NCBI RefSeq assembly: GCF_041431135.1
Contig: NZ_CP107799.1
Span: forward strand, 7,006,001-7,070,000
Length of the DNA stretch: 64,000 nt
Reading direction: 5' to 3'
DNA from: Streptomyces sp. NBC_00554
GTDB lineage: Bacteria > Actinomycetota > Actinomycetes > Streptomycetales > Streptomycetaceae
Under the pieces are notes generated by a model. The model was given only the letters and a program-made list of their open reading frames with translations. It was not told the DNA's origin and did no database searches. Positions 16,471 through 25,419 of the stretch are shown piece by piece. The stretch's first letter is position 1; each line of letters opens with the position of its first letter. The translations under genes were made by a program, and so were the position numbers.

Positions 16471-18399
16471 TGCTGCTCCTCGTGGCCGGTGACCGGCTGT
16501 GGTGGGTGTGCTGGTCGTGGTCACGTTCTGGTGCCGGTGGGCTGCGCGGGGCAGTCTGGGCCGGCCCGTTGGTGCGTGTCCCTCCGGACGCTTGCCCGCC
16601 GGGCCCGAGGGGCTGGTGGGGGAGGGTGCCCTGCGTCGCCTGGGCGCGGGGCGGGTGGAGCGAGGCCGGGTCGGGCCGGTCTTGGACCGGTCCGACCGGC
16701 TGGCTTTGATGGTGGTCGGGGTGATGACCGCCGTGGCTTCGAGTTTGTCGATGACCGTGCGGATCACCGTCTGCCCGGTGGTGCGGTCGGTGACGGTCTT
16801 GGTCTGGTGGGTGAGGCCGCGTGCGGCGATGCGCTGCCAGGCGCCCTGGTCGCGGTCGCCCTGCCAGCCGCAGTCCGGCTGGGGGCAGATGGCCCACTTC
16901 CATCCTGCGGTGGTGGGCCGGTCGGGGGCTTTGCGGTGGCGCAGCGGGGTCAGGCACCGGGGGCAGTGCCGGGAGGTGTTGCGTGGCGGGACGGTGACGA
17001 CGGCGATCCCCGTCTCGGCGGCGAGGTGGCGGATACGGTCGGTGATCTGGCCGCGGACGGTCTGGGACAGGCGGGTGTTCATGGTGCGGCCCATGCCTTT
17101 GGCTTCCATCGACCGCAGGTCTTCCAGATAGATGACCGTCGCTCCGGCGGCAATCGCCTGGTCGACCGCCCAGCGGGCGGCAGCCCACGCGAGGGCACCG
17201 TTGAGGTTCGTGCGGCGTGCGCTGACGCGGCGGGTTTCCTCGCGCAGGACCTCGTGCCGGGTGTGCAGCGGGTGTCCGGTGTTTTCGGTGGTGTCGCCGA
17301 TGAGCCGCTGGTACTGGTCGGCCTTGGCGTGCAGGTGTTCGGACAGGCGGCGCAGGCGGTGCTGTCTGGCCAGTACTCCCTCGGCGCGGAACTGGGCTCC
17401 CGTACCGAGGGCGGTGAGGCGGCCGTCGTCGTGGAGCCGGGCGGCCCCAGCGGACAGTAGGGTGTTCAGGCCCCAGTCCACACCCAGTGCCACGCGGTGA
17501 CCGGTGCGGTGGGTCTTGGGTACGGCATGGGTGTAAGAGAGATCGGCGCGTACCCGGCCGCCTGCCATACGCAGGGTGGGAAGGTGCAGTACCGCGTTCG
17601 CCGGGATGGTCGGCGGCAGGGCGATGGGGCAGGCCACCCAGGTCCAGTCACGGTAGGAGCGCGGGTCGGGCCGGGTGGGCAGTTGCAGCCGCAGCAGCAC
17701 CCGCCGCGGATCGGACCCGGAACGCTCGATGGTGGCCTGCTGCCCGTCACAGGCGGACAGCAACAGCATCCGCGCCGCCCGGGGCGCCTCCTCCAATTCG
17801 AACACCCCCGCAGGCAGGCGGCCGTGCTCACGCTCGAACGCGGCGATCTGCCGGGTACGGGAACGAATCACACCCGACGGGAGATACCGGCCGCCAGGAA
17901 CCGCCTCCCGCACCGCGTCCCACTCCCCGCCGGTGCGCCGGGCCGGGTCGGCCGGCCAGGCGGCGAGGACACCGGCCGTGAGGTCGGCCCGCCACTTCGC
18001 CGAGCGCAGCGCACGCCCGGCCTGTTCCTGGGCCATCCGCACGATCCGGTCGTTGACCTTGATCCCGTCCGGAGCCTCGATGGTCCAGCCCAGACGCCGC
18101 AACGCCATCCACGCGTTCGACGGCAGCTTCCGCCCACCTGCGTCCTCGCCGGAAGCAAGAACGTCCACGTCGGCCGCGTTCCAGTGCTCAGCCAGGAGCT
18201 CGGCGGCCATGCCGGGCACGAGATCAGCGGCCCAGCCGACCCGCTGTGCCAGCGCCGCGGCCGACAGTAACTCGCCCGTCTTCTCCACCACGCCCGCCCG
18301 CAGCAGACCACGGGCACAAGCAGTACGGGCCGTCTCACCCGCCCCCAGCGGCAGCCTCCGGCTCACCAGTACCCCCCTCCCGACCCGTGGTGCTGTCAT
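16375..18399 (-). CDS. Large TnpB-like RuvC nuclease with zinc ribbon
   Basis: A 674-residue protein related to TnpB of IS200/IS605 elements and to Cas12. RuvC-I is VALGVDWGLN (Asp308), RuvC-II is VIYLEDLRSM (Glu426), a four-Cys zinc ribbon follows (Cys479, 482, 505, 510), and RuvC-III is GDRDQGAW (Asp517). All catalytic residues are present. It is far longer than the usual TnpB of about 400 residues: the first 300 residues are an unrecognised helical region and the last roughly 105 are Arg/Pro/Thr-rich. There is no TnpA partner beside it. I prefer the ATG at 18399 over a TTG at 18423. Guide-directed DNA cleavage is known for the family; here it is inferred. Confidence 0.75.
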   Translation of the reverse strand: MTAPRVGRGVLVSRRLPLGAGETARTACARGLLRAGVVEKTGELLSAAALAQRVGWAADLVPGMAAELLAEHWNAADVDVLASGEDAGGRKLPSNAWMALRRLGWTIEAPDGIKVNDRIVRMAQEQAGRALRSAKWRADLTAGVLAAWPADPARRTGGEWDAVREAVPGGRYLPSGVIRSRTRQIAAFEREHGRLPAGVFELEEAPRAARMLLLSACDGQQATIERSGSDPRRVLLRLQLPTRPDPRSYRDWTWVACPIALPPTIPANAVLHLPTLRMAGGRVRADLSYTHAVPKTHRTGHRVALGVDWGLNTLLSAGAARLHDDGRLTALGTGAQFRAEGVLARQHRLRRLSEHLHAKADQYQRLIGDTTENTGHPLHTRHEVLREETRRVSARRTNLNGALAWAAARWAVDQAIAAGATVIYLEDLRSMEAKGMGRTMNTRLSQTVRGQITDRIRHLAAETGIAVVTVPPRNTSRHCPRCLTPLRHRKAPDRPTTAGWKWAICPQPDCGWQGDRDQGAWQRIAARGLTHQTKTVTDRTTGQTVIRTVIDKLEATAVITPTTIKASRSDRSKTGPTRPRSTRPAPRRRRAPSPTSPSGPAGKRPEGHAPTGRPRLPRAAHRHQNVTTTSTPTTAGHRPRGAALGAGFHLHTHATPPRWEIPLPDTTSGTGSLS

Positions 18400-18631
18400 C
18401 AGATCAACGACACCCCAGCACAAAGGTCACGCATTCGATCCACGCACTCACATACGACACCGACGCCAATGCCGCTGCCGAACACATGGCATGGGCGACC
18501 GCCAGACGACACATCACTACGGATACCAAAGGAAGCCCGTGAGCCTAGGCCAACCAGTCACGAACGAACGCCTGGCCACCGCGTTACGACGTGGTCATGC
18601 GCGCATCGGCAGAGGCCCGGAGCAGCGCCGG

Positions 18632-19534
18632 TCAGGCCACCGGTTCCTTGGACGTCACCACCCGATAGGCCATCTCCGCGAGCCACGCCTGCCCGGTCTT
18701 GCTCGGGTGGAACCAGTCCCAGTGGCTCAACTGATCAGTCCCGAAGCGGTAGTCGAAGACCGCGCCACCGTCGAACCGGCAGTACTTGTCCTTGGCGCAG
18801 ACCTCCTCCAGAACCTTGTTGTACGCCTCCACCCGGTCCTGAACCGTGTCGCGCCGCAGCGTCGCCGCCGCGTCGAGGGAGTCCGCGTCACCCAGCATCG
18901 AGGGGCAGATGCCCAGCTTCCAGACCTGCTTGCCGACCGGATTGCTGCGGCCCTCGGACCAGAGCCGCTTCAGGTCCGGCACGCTCGACACATACACCTG
19001 GGTCTTGGGCAGCGCATCGCGCAACGTGCCCAACGCGTCCTCGAAGTCGGCCTGGAACTCGGCGACGGACGTCATCGCCGAGACGGAGGAGCGGCAGGCG
19101 TCGTTGGCGCCCGCCATCACCGCCACCAACTCCGGCTTCTCCGTGGCGGCCCGCGCCATCTGCCCGGGCAGGTCCGCCATCCGCGCCCCGGTCACCGCGT
19201 AGTTCCAACTGCGCTCGGCCGCCCCGGCCGTCCCCAGCAGCCGTACGGCGAGACTGTTGACCTCCGTGTCGCTGCCGGTCGCCCAGGACGCCTCGGGGCA
19301 GTCGGACAGCACGGTGCACGCGTCGAAGCCGCGCGTGATGGAGTCGCCGACCGCGGCCACGGACTTCGGGCTGCGGTCCCAGGCGGGCGTGGGCTTCGGG
19401 GACGGCCGCACCTTCGCCGTGGTGCCCTGTGGCGCAGGGGAGTTGCCACCGGTCGCGTCGCACCCGGCGACACCCAGCAGGGCTGCCGCCGCCACGGCGA
19501 GGACGGCCCGTGAACGGTGGCTACGGTTCCGCAT
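18632..19534 (-). CDS. SGNH/GDSL-family lipase, lipoprotein
   Basis: A 300-residue esterase/lipase anchored outside the membrane. The start MRNRSHRS (AGGGGA upstream) leads into a signal ending in the lipobox LGVAGC. Block I is VAAVGDSITRG (nucleophile Ser), block III is AGANDAC, and the catalytic Asp/His pair lies in HWDWFHPSKTGQ. Several Cys pairs (CTVLSDC, CAKDKYC) suggest disulfides. It probably hydrolyses extracellular esters. Divergent from the DUF3145 gene. Confidence 0.88.
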   Translation of the reverse strand: MRNRSHRSRAVLAVAAAALLGVAGCDATGGNSPAPQGTTAKVRPSPKPTPAWDRSPKSVAAVGDSITRGFDACTVLSDCPEASWATGSDTEVNSLAVRLLGTAGAAERSWNYAVTGARMADLPGQMARAATEKPELVAVMAGANDACRSSVSAMTSVAEFQADFEDALGTLRDALPKTQVYVSSVPDLKRLWSEGRSNPVGKQVWKLGICPSMLGDADSLDAAATLRRDTVQDRVEAYNKVLEEVCAKDKYCRFDGGAVFDYRFGTDQLSHWDWFHPSKTGQAWLAEMAYRVVTSKEPVA

Positions 19535-19754
19535 CCCCTGGTCCCCTCGTTCGTTGTGCAGGGTCGGTCGCCACCCGGGCAGACACGGTCGGTCAGCACC
19601 GCGTCCCCTTGGGTGAAACCTCAATATTTCTGGGCGCTTGGACCGACGGTACGTCACACTCCTTGCGCCGCCGCACGGTAGCCTCGCCACGTGGCCGCCC
19701 CGCCACTGCCGTTCCGCTAAGTTACAAGATGCGTCGCTCTGTCCGGAGGCCCCA

Positions 19755-20249
19755 GTGACGACACGTGGAGTTCTCTACGTGCACTCCGCGCCCCGCGCGC
19801 TGTGCCCGCACGTCGAGTGGGCGGTCGCCGGAGTGCTCGGCACACGCGTCAACCTCGACTGGATCCGGCAGCCCGCCTCGCCGGGCACCTGGAGATCAGA
19901 GTTCTCCTGGAAGGGCGAGGTCGGCACCGCCTCCAAGCTCGCCTCCGCGCTCCGCGGCTGGCAGATGCTCCGCTTCGAGGTCACCGCCGAGCCGTGCCCC
20001 ACGGCCGAGGGCGAGCGCTACAGCTGCACCCCCGAACTGGGCATCTACCACGCAGTCACCGGAATCCACGGCGACATCCTCATCCCCGAGGACCGCCTCC
20101 GCGCCGCCCTACTCCGCTCCCAGCGAGGCGAAACAGACCTCGAAGCCGAACTCGCCAAGCTCCTGGGCAAACCGTGGGACGACGAGTTGGAGCCTTTCAG
20201 GTACGCGGGCGAGGGCGCTCCGGTGCGCTGGCTCCACCAGGTCGTCTGA
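19755..20249 (+). CDS. DUF3145 protein
   Basis: A 164-residue actinobacterial protein of unknown role. The sequence MTTRGVLYVHSAPRALCPHVEWAV ... GWQMLRFEVTAEPCP matches DUF3145, which is almost restricted to actinobacteria and is usually found beside the fatty-acid synthase operon, as here. The GTG has GGAGGCCCC just upstream. Cys/His residues (APRALCPHVEW) might bind metal, but no catalytic motif is obvious. Confidence 0.85.
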   Translation: MTTRGVLYVHSAPRALCPHVEWAVAGVLGTRVNLDWIRQPASPGTWRSEFSWKGEVGTASKLASALRGWQMLRFEVTAEPCPTAEGERYSCTPELGIYHAVTGIHGDILIPEDRLRAALLRSQRGETDLEAELAKLLGKPWDDELEPFRYAGEGAPVRWLHQVV

Positions 20250-20251
20250 CA

Positions 20252-20295
20252 GCGCCCCTTTTAGGGGCGCGGGGAACTGCGCGACCAGCCCCCAC
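20252..20295. repeat. Dispersed intergenic hairpin repeat, copy 1
   Basis: GCGCCCC/GGGGCGC hairpin (20252-20258 / 20264-20270) followed by GGGAACTGCGCGACCAGCCC. A near-identical sequence lies at 35233-35274. It follows the DUF3145 stop codon and can act as a terminator. Confidence 0.7.
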
Positions 20296-20318
20296 CGGCG
20301 GCCGGCCGACAAACAACA

Positions 20319-20353
20319 TGTGGCCCGAACCCCTCCGAGGGGTTCGGGCCACA
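20319..20353. terminator. Strong bidirectional terminator
   Basis: A perfect 15-bp stem, TGTGGCCCGAACCCC (20319-20333) with its complement (20339-20353), around a 5-nt loop. It lies between the convergent DUF3145 and fabF genes. Confidence 0.85.
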
Positions 20354-20374
20354 CACCGTTCAGCTCAGAACAGC

Positions 20375-21646
20375 TCAGACCGTCCGGAACGCAAGCACCA
20401 CGTTGTGCCCACCAAACCCGAACGAGTCGTTCAGCGCAGCGATCCGCCCCTCGACGGGCAGCTTCCGCGCCTCACCCCGCACGATGTCGGCATTGGCCGC
20501 AGCCTCGGGGTCGAGGTTCTCGACGTTGATGGTCGGCGGCGCCACCCGGTGGTACAGCGCGAGGACCGACGCGACCGACTCCACGCCGCCCGCGCCACCG
20601 AGAAGGTGACCGGTCATCGACTTGGTGCCGGACACCGCCATGTGGTCGGCGTCGTCGCCGAACACCTTGCGCAGCGCCTTCAGCTCCGCCACGTCACCGG
20701 CAGGCGTCGAGGTGGCGTGCGCGTTCACGTGCACGATCTCGGCCGGGTCCAGGTCGGTGTTGTCGAGCAGGTTCTGCAGCGCGTGCGCGATGCCGCGGCC
20801 TTCGGGCTCCGGCTGCACGATGTCGTGGCCGTCGGAGGAGATGCCCTGGCCGACCGCTTCGACGTACACGCGGGCACCGCGCGCCGCGGCGTGCTCGGCC
20901 GACTCCAGGACGAGGACGCCGGCGCCCTCACCGAGGACGAAGCCGTCGCGCGCGACGTCGTAGGGGCGCGAGGCACCCTGCGGGTCGTCGTTGTTCTTGG
21001 ACATCGCCATCATGTTGCCGAAGGCGGCGATGGGCAGCGGGTGGATGGCCGCCTCCGTACCACCGGCGACGACGACGTCGGCGCGCCCGGTGCGGATCAT
21101 CTCGATCGCGTAGCCGATGGCCTCGGCGCCCGACGCGCAGGCGGAGACAGGGGTGTGCACACCGGCGCGGGCACCGACGAGCAGACCGACGTTGGCGGAC
21201 GGGCCGTTCGGCATCAGCATCGGCACGGTGTGCGGGGAGACGCGGCGTACGCCCTTCTCCTTCAGCACGTCGTACTGGTCGAGGAGGGTGGTCACGCCGC
21301 CGATGCCGGAGGCGATGACGGTGCCGAGCCGGTCGGGGTCGACACTGGTGTCCTCCCCGGCGCGGTCGGTGTAACCGGCGTCCGCCCAGGCCTCCTTGGC
21401 CGCGATCAGCGCGAACTGCGCCGAGCGGTCCAGGCGGCGGGCCTGCGGACGGGGGATGACCTCGCCCGGCTCCACGGCGATCTGCGCCGCGATACGGACC
21501 GCCTGCTCGGCGGCCCAGTCCTGCTCCAGGGCGCGGACGCCGGAACGTCCGGCGACCAGGCCCTCCCAGGTAGAGGCTGCGTCGCCACCCAGCGGTGTGG
21601 TTGCGCCGATACCGGTGACGACCACGGTGCGATTGGTCGGGCTCAC
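20375..21646 (-). CDS. fabF: 3-oxoacyl-ACP synthase II (KAS II)
   Basis: A 423-residue condensing enzyme that elongates acyl-ACP with malonyl-ACP in fatty acid synthesis. The GTG starting MSPTNRTVVVTGIG is chosen because the fold begins there; an extension upstream has no ribosome site. The catalytic triad is visible: Cys170 (VSACASGAEA), His310 (NAHATSTPAGD), His347 with Lys342 (GTKSMTGHLLGG). It is the last gene of fabD-fabH-acpP-fabF and ends at a strong terminator. It is a single KAS gene without a chain-length-factor partner, so it is primary metabolism rather than a type II polyketide cluster. Confidence 0.96.
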   Translation of the reverse strand: MSPTNRTVVVTGIGATTPLGGDAASTWEGLVAGRSGVRALEQDWAAEQAVRIAAQIAVEPGEVIPRPQARRLDRSAQFALIAAKEAWADAGYTDRAGEDTSVDPDRLGTVIASGIGGVTTLLDQYDVLKEKGVRRVSPHTVPMLMPNGPSANVGLLVGARAGVHTPVSACASGAEAIGYAIEMIRTGRADVVVAGGTEAAIHPLPIAAFGNMMAMSKNNDDPQGASRPYDVARDGFVLGEGAGVLVLESAEHAAARGARVYVEAVGQGISSDGHDIVQPEPEGRGIAHALQNLLDNTDLDPAEIVHVNAHATSTPAGDVAELKALRKVFGDDADHMAVSGTKSMTGHLLGGAGGVESVASVLALYHRVAPPTINVENLDPEAAANADIVRGEARKLPVEGRIAALNDSFGFGGHNVVLAFRTV

Positions 21647-21749
21647 GGGAATTCTTTCTCCAACGATACGAGGATTCAGCGGCGCCACCGCCGGGTGGCG
21701 GGGCAGTTCAGCCCAGGGATCGGGCGGTCAGCCCAAGTTGATCGGGAGA

Positions 21750-21998
21750 TCAGCCCTGGTTCTTGAGGATGTAGCTCGTCGCGTCGCCGACGGTCTTGAG
21801 GTTCTTGACGTCGTCGTCCGGGATCTTGACGTCGAAGCGCTCTTCGGCGGCGACGACGACCTCGACCATGGACAGCGAGTCGACGTCCAGGTCGTCGGTG
21901 AAGGACTTGTCCAGCTGGACGTCCTCGGTGGGGATCCCGGCGATCTCGTTCACGATCTCGGCGAGACCTTCGACGATCTCTTCCTGAGTGGCGGCCAT
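21750..21998 (-). CDS. acpP: Acyl carrier protein
   Basis: An 82-residue acidic carrier. The phosphopantetheine attachment serine is Ser41 in DDLDVDSLSMVE. The protein has the usual four-helix ACP length and charge. GGAGCGCCTGAC precedes the ATG. It sits between fabH and fabF in the operon, as in other streptomycetes, and shuttles the growing acyl chain. The 103-base spacer to fabF contains short direct repeats (ATCGGGnGnTCAGCCC) but no gene. Confidence 0.96.
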   Translation of the reverse strand: MAATQEEIVEGLAEIVNEIAGIPTEDVQLDKSFTDDLDVDSLSMVEVVVAAEERFDVKIPDDDVKNLKTVGDATSYILKNQG

Positions 21999-22069
21999 GT
22001 CAGGCGCTCCTTCGGTATGTATCCAGAGGGTGAGGCGGTACTCCGGCCGGAGAGATCCGGCCGGTGTGC

Positions 22070-23101
22070 CTAGGGGAGGGTAACGACCGTGGCGGCGTAC
22101 ACGAGACCCGCCCCGAAGCCGATGACGAGCGCGGTGTCGCCGCTCTTCGCCTCGCCGGTCGCCAGAAGCCGCTCCATCGCGAGCGGAATCGAGGCTGCCG
22201 ACGTGTTGCCGGTGGTGCGTACGTCGCGGGCGACCGTGACGTGCTCCGGCAGTTTCAGTGTCTTCACCATCGAGTCGATGATCCGCTCGTTGGCCTGGTG
22301 GGGAATGAAGACGTCCAGCTCGGCCGAGGTGATCCCGGCCGCGTCCAGTGCCTGCTGTGCGACCTTCGCCATCTCGAACACGGCCCAGCGGAACACCGCC
22401 TGGCCCTCCTGCGTGATGGCGGGGAACTTGACCTCGCCCTTGGAGTTGCGCGGCAGGGCGGACAGGTCAGAGGCGTGGAACTCGTCCCACGGCATGGTCT
22501 GCTTGATCGTGCCGGCCTTGTCGCCTTCGCTGCCCCAGACCGTCGGGCCGATGTGCGGCTCGTCGGAGGGGCCCACGACGACCGCACCGGCGCCGTCACC
22601 GAACAGGAAGGCCGTCGCGCGGTCCTCCAGGTCGGTGAGGTCGGAAAGACGCTCGACGCCGATGACAAGGACGTACTCGGCGGAACCTTCGACGACGATG
22701 CCCTTGGCGAGCGTGAGGCCGTAGCCGAAGCCCGCGCAGCCGGCCGAGATGTCGAAGGCGGCGGCCTTGTTCGTGCCGAGCTTGTCGGCGATCTCGGTGG
22801 CGACGGCCGGGGTCTGGCTGAAGTGCGACACGGTGGAGACGACGACCGCGCCGATCTGCTCGGCGGTGATCCCGGCGTCGGCGATCGCCTTGCCGGACGC
22901 CTCGATGGACATCGCGGCGACGGTCTCCTCGTCGTTCGCCCAGTGCCGGGTCTCGATGCCGGAGCGCGAACGGATCCACTCGTCGGACGAGTCGATCGTC
23001 TCGAGGATCACCGAGTTGGGCACGACCCGGACGGGGCGGTAGCCGCCCACGCCGAGGATCCGTGCGTACGGGGCGCCCTTGCTGGGCTTGATCTTCGACA
23101 T
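22070..23101 (-). CDS. fabH: 3-oxoacyl-ACP synthase III (KAS III)
   Basis: A 343-residue initiating condensing enzyme that joins an acyl-CoA starter to malonyl-ACP. In Streptomyces it accepts branched starters and so sets iso/anteiso fatty acids. The start at MSKIKPSK has AAGGAG upstream. Catalytic residues: Cys122 (ISAGCAGFGYG), His268 (IPHQANERII), Asn299 (TGNTSAAS). It is the second gene of the operon, 16 bp after fabD. Confidence 0.96.
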   Translation of the reverse strand: MSKIKPSKGAPYARILGVGGYRPVRVVPNSVILETIDSSDEWIRSRSGIETRHWANDEETVAAMSIEASGKAIADAGITAEQIGAVVVSTVSHFSQTPAVATEIADKLGTNKAAAFDISAGCAGFGYGLTLAKGIVVEGSAEYVLVIGVERLSDLTDLEDRATAFLFGDGAGAVVVGPSDEPHIGPTVWGSEGDKAGTIKQTMPWDEFHASDLSALPRNSKGEVKFPAITQEGQAVFRWAVFEMAKVAQQALDAAGITSAELDVFIPHQANERIIDSMVKTLKLPEHVTVARDVRTTGNTSAASIPLAMERLLATGEAKSGDTALVIGFGAGLVYAATVVTLP

Positions 23102-23117
23102 GCTCTCAAGCTCCTTG

Positions 23118-24032
23118 TCAGGCACTGTGCTCGGCGATGAGCTCGCGAGCCGCGTCGAGGTCGTCGGGGGTCTTCAGCGCGAGCGTCTTCACACCGGGCA
23201 GGGCGCGCTTGGCCAGACCGGTCAGGGTGCCGCCGGGGCAGACCTCGAGCAGCGCGGTCACGCCGAGCTCCTTGAAGGTCTCCATGCACAGGTCCCAGCG
23301 GACCGGGTTGGCGACCTGGCCGACCAGGCGCGCGACGACCTCGTCGCCGGTGGCGACGGCCTTGCCGTCCTTGTTCGAGACGTACGTGAGCTTCGGGTCC
23401 GCGGGAGCCAGCTCCTCGGCGGCCTTGGCCAGCGCGTCGACGGCGGGTGCCATGTGGCGCGTGTGGAAGGCACCGGCGACCTTCAGCGCGATGACCTTGC
23501 GTACGCCCTCGGGCTTGTCCTCTTCGAGCGCGGCGAGCTGCTCCAGCGTGCCGGCGGCCACGATCTGGCCCGCGCCGTTCACGTTGGCCGCCGTCAGGCC
23601 GAGCTTCTCCAGGTGCGGGACCGTTGTCGCGGGGTCGCCGCCGAGCAGCGCCGACATGCCGGTCCGCGTGATGGCGGCGGCCTCGGCCATCGCCAGGCCA
23701 CGCTTGCGTACGAGCCGCAGCGCGGCCGTGTCTTCGAGCACTCCCGCGAACGCGGCGGCGGTGATCTCACCGACGCTGTGGCCCGCGACGGCACCCGGGG
23801 TCACCTCGCCCAGCGCGCCGGCGGACAGCAGTCCGGCCGCGACGAGCAGCGGCTGCGCCACGGCCGTGTCGCGGATCGCGTCCGCGTCGGCCTGCGTGCC
23901 GTAGTGGGCAAGGTCGAGCCCGATGGCGTCGGACCAGGCGGCGAGGCGGGCTGCCGCGCCGGGGAGGTCGAGCCAAGGAGTCAGGAAGCCGGGCGTCTGA
24001 GCGCCCTGGCCGGGAGCGACGAGTACGAGCAC
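23118..24032 (-). CDS. fabD: Malonyl-CoA:ACP transacylase
   Basis: A 304-residue acyltransferase that loads malonate onto ACP; in Streptomyces it also serves polyketide pathways. The GTG at 24032 gives MLVLVAPGQGAQTPGF, the canonical start; a GTG 6 nt earlier is possible. Catalytic Ser86 lies in AVAGHSVGEI and His190 in GAFHTRHM. The oxyanion Gln lies in APGQGAQ. It is first in the operon, and its upstream region is the expected target of the adjacent FasR. Confidence 0.95.
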   Translation of the reverse strand: MLVLVAPGQGAQTPGFLTPWLDLPGAAARLAAWSDAIGLDLAHYGTQADADAIRDTAVAQPLLVAAGLLSAGALGEVTPGAVAGHSVGEITAAAFAGVLEDTAALRLVRKRGLAMAEAAAITRTGMSALLGGDPATTVPHLEKLGLTAANVNGAGQIVAAGTLEQLAALEEDKPEGVRKVIALKVAGAFHTRHMAPAVDALAKAAEELAPADPKLTYVSNKDGKAVATGDEVVARLVGQVANPVRWDLCMETFKELGVTALLEVCPGGTLTGLAKRALPGVKTLALKTPDDLDAARELIAEHSA

Positions 24033-24121
24033 TCTCACACTCTCTCTTGCGGACGGCCACGACCGCCCGTGGGGACAGGGACGAAGAACACGAGGGGGAA
24101 TTGTAGGTCCCCGACAAAAGC
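24033..24121 (-). promoter_or_regulatory. fabD promoter region, likely FasR target
   Basis: This 89-bp gap between fasR and fabD holds a TACAAT -10-like hexamer (minus strand, 24105-24100) inside an imperfect inverted repeat GGGGA/TCCCC. In S. coelicolor, FasR activates this promoter. The exact site here is inferred. Confidence 0.4.
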
Positions 24122-25327
24122 CTAGGCCTGAGGATCTCCATCGGCCAGACGCCCCAGGATCAGCGCGATCCGCAGCGTGAACGCGGAGCGTACATCGGAG
24201 GGCGACCAACCGGTGACGTCAGTCACACGTCGGAGCCGGTAGCGCACGGTGTTGGGGTGGACGAAGAGCATGCGGGCCGCGCCTTCGAGGCTGCTCGCCT
24301 GTTCCAGATAGACGGCGAGCGTCTCCAGGAGCGCGGAGCCGGCCTCCTCCAGCGGTCTGTAGATCTCCTCCACCAGCTGATCGCGGGCGGCGGGGTCACC
24401 GGCGATCGCGCGCTCCGGCAGCAGATCGTCCGCCAGCACCGGCCGCGGCGCGTCCTGCCAGGCAAAACACGCCTTCAGCCCGGCGGCGGCGGCCTGCGCG
24501 GAGCGGGTCGCGGCGAGCAGGTCGGGCACGATGGGGCCCGCGACCACGGACCCGGCGGCATACGGCCCGATCAGCGACTTGGCGACGGCGAGCGGATTGT
24601 CGCTGCCACCCGCGATGACGACCAGCCGGTCCCCGAGCACCCCGGTCAGCACCTGGAGCTTGGCGTGCCGGGCGGCCCGCCGGATCGCCTCCACCGTCAG
24701 CTCGCTGTCACCGTCGGGCGCCGTGCCCAGCACCACGCAGACATGTTCGGGTGAATTCCAGCCGAGCGCCGCGGCCCGGCTCACCGCGCCCTCGTCAGCC
24801 TCCCCGGACAGCACGGCGTTCACGACGAGCGACTCGAGCCGGGCGTCCCAGGCGCCGCGTGCCTCCGCCGCCTGGGCATAGACCTGGGCCGTCGCGAAGG
24901 CGATCTCACGGGCGTAGACGAGGAGCGCCTCGCGGAGCACGGACTCGTCGCCCGGCGACGCGACCTCGGGGACCGCGCTTTCCATGACCTCGATCGTGGT
25001 CCGCACCATCTCGACCGTCTGGCGCAGGGTGATCGCCCTGGTCAGCTCGCGCGGCGCGGTTCCGAACACATCGGTGGAGATGGCCTGCGGGGCGTCCGGG
25101 TGCCGGAACCACTCGGTGAAGGCCGCGATTCCGGCCTGCGCGACAAGGCCGATCCAGGAACGGTTCTCCGGGGGCATGGCCCGGTACCACGGCAGTGTCT
25201 CGTCCATCCGCGCGATGGCCTGCGCGGCGAGACTCCCGGCCGACTTCTCCAGCCGCTTCAGGGTCGCTGCGTGTGCGCGGACGTCGAGCGGTGGGCGTGC
25301 GGTGTTGCTGGTTTCGGGTTCGGGCAC
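24122..25327 (-). CDS. fasR: Fatty-acid synthesis activator, PucR-type regulator
   Basis: A 401-residue regulator matching FasR, which activates the fabD-fabH-acpP-fabF operon in S. coelicolor. The N-terminal two-thirds is a helical sensor region (LKRLEKSAGSLAAQAIARMD, and a GGDEF-like PucR middle domain with GDRLVVIAGGSDN). The C-terminus holds the PucR helix-turn-helix ARMLFVHPNTVRYRLRRVTD. The position immediately upstream of fabD in the same direction is the conserved arrangement. Acyl-CoA sensing is proposed for the family. Confidence 0.9.
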   Translation of the reverse strand: MPEPETSNTARPPLDVRAHAATLKRLEKSAGSLAAQAIARMDETLPWYRAMPPENRSWIGLVAQAGIAAFTEWFRHPDAPQAISTDVFGTAPRELTRAITLRQTVEMVRTTIEVMESAVPEVASPGDESVLREALLVYAREIAFATAQVYAQAAEARGAWDARLESLVVNAVLSGEADEGAVSRAAALGWNSPEHVCVVLGTAPDGDSELTVEAIRRAARHAKLQVLTGVLGDRLVVIAGGSDNPLAVAKSLIGPYAAGSVVAGPIVPDLLAATRSAQAAAAGLKACFAWQDAPRPVLADDLLPERAIAGDPAARDQLVEEIYRPLEEAGSALLETLAVYLEQASSLEGAARMLFVHPNTVRYRLRRVTDVTGWSPSDVRSAFTLRIALILGRLADGDPQA

Positions 25328-25419
25328 GGGACAAGACTGCCTTATCCGGACGGAGGTGTGCCGCGGCGGGTCGCAAGTAAGCGCCGGGAGAGCCCGGGGG
25401 CGGGGGCTACGGTGGGGCC

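Noticed and set aside
20375..23101. A polyketide cluster
   Set aside because: There is a single KAS II, KAS III and ACP in the standard fabD-H-P-F order with FasR, and no chain-length factor, cyclase or ketoreductase, so this is primary fatty-acid synthesis.
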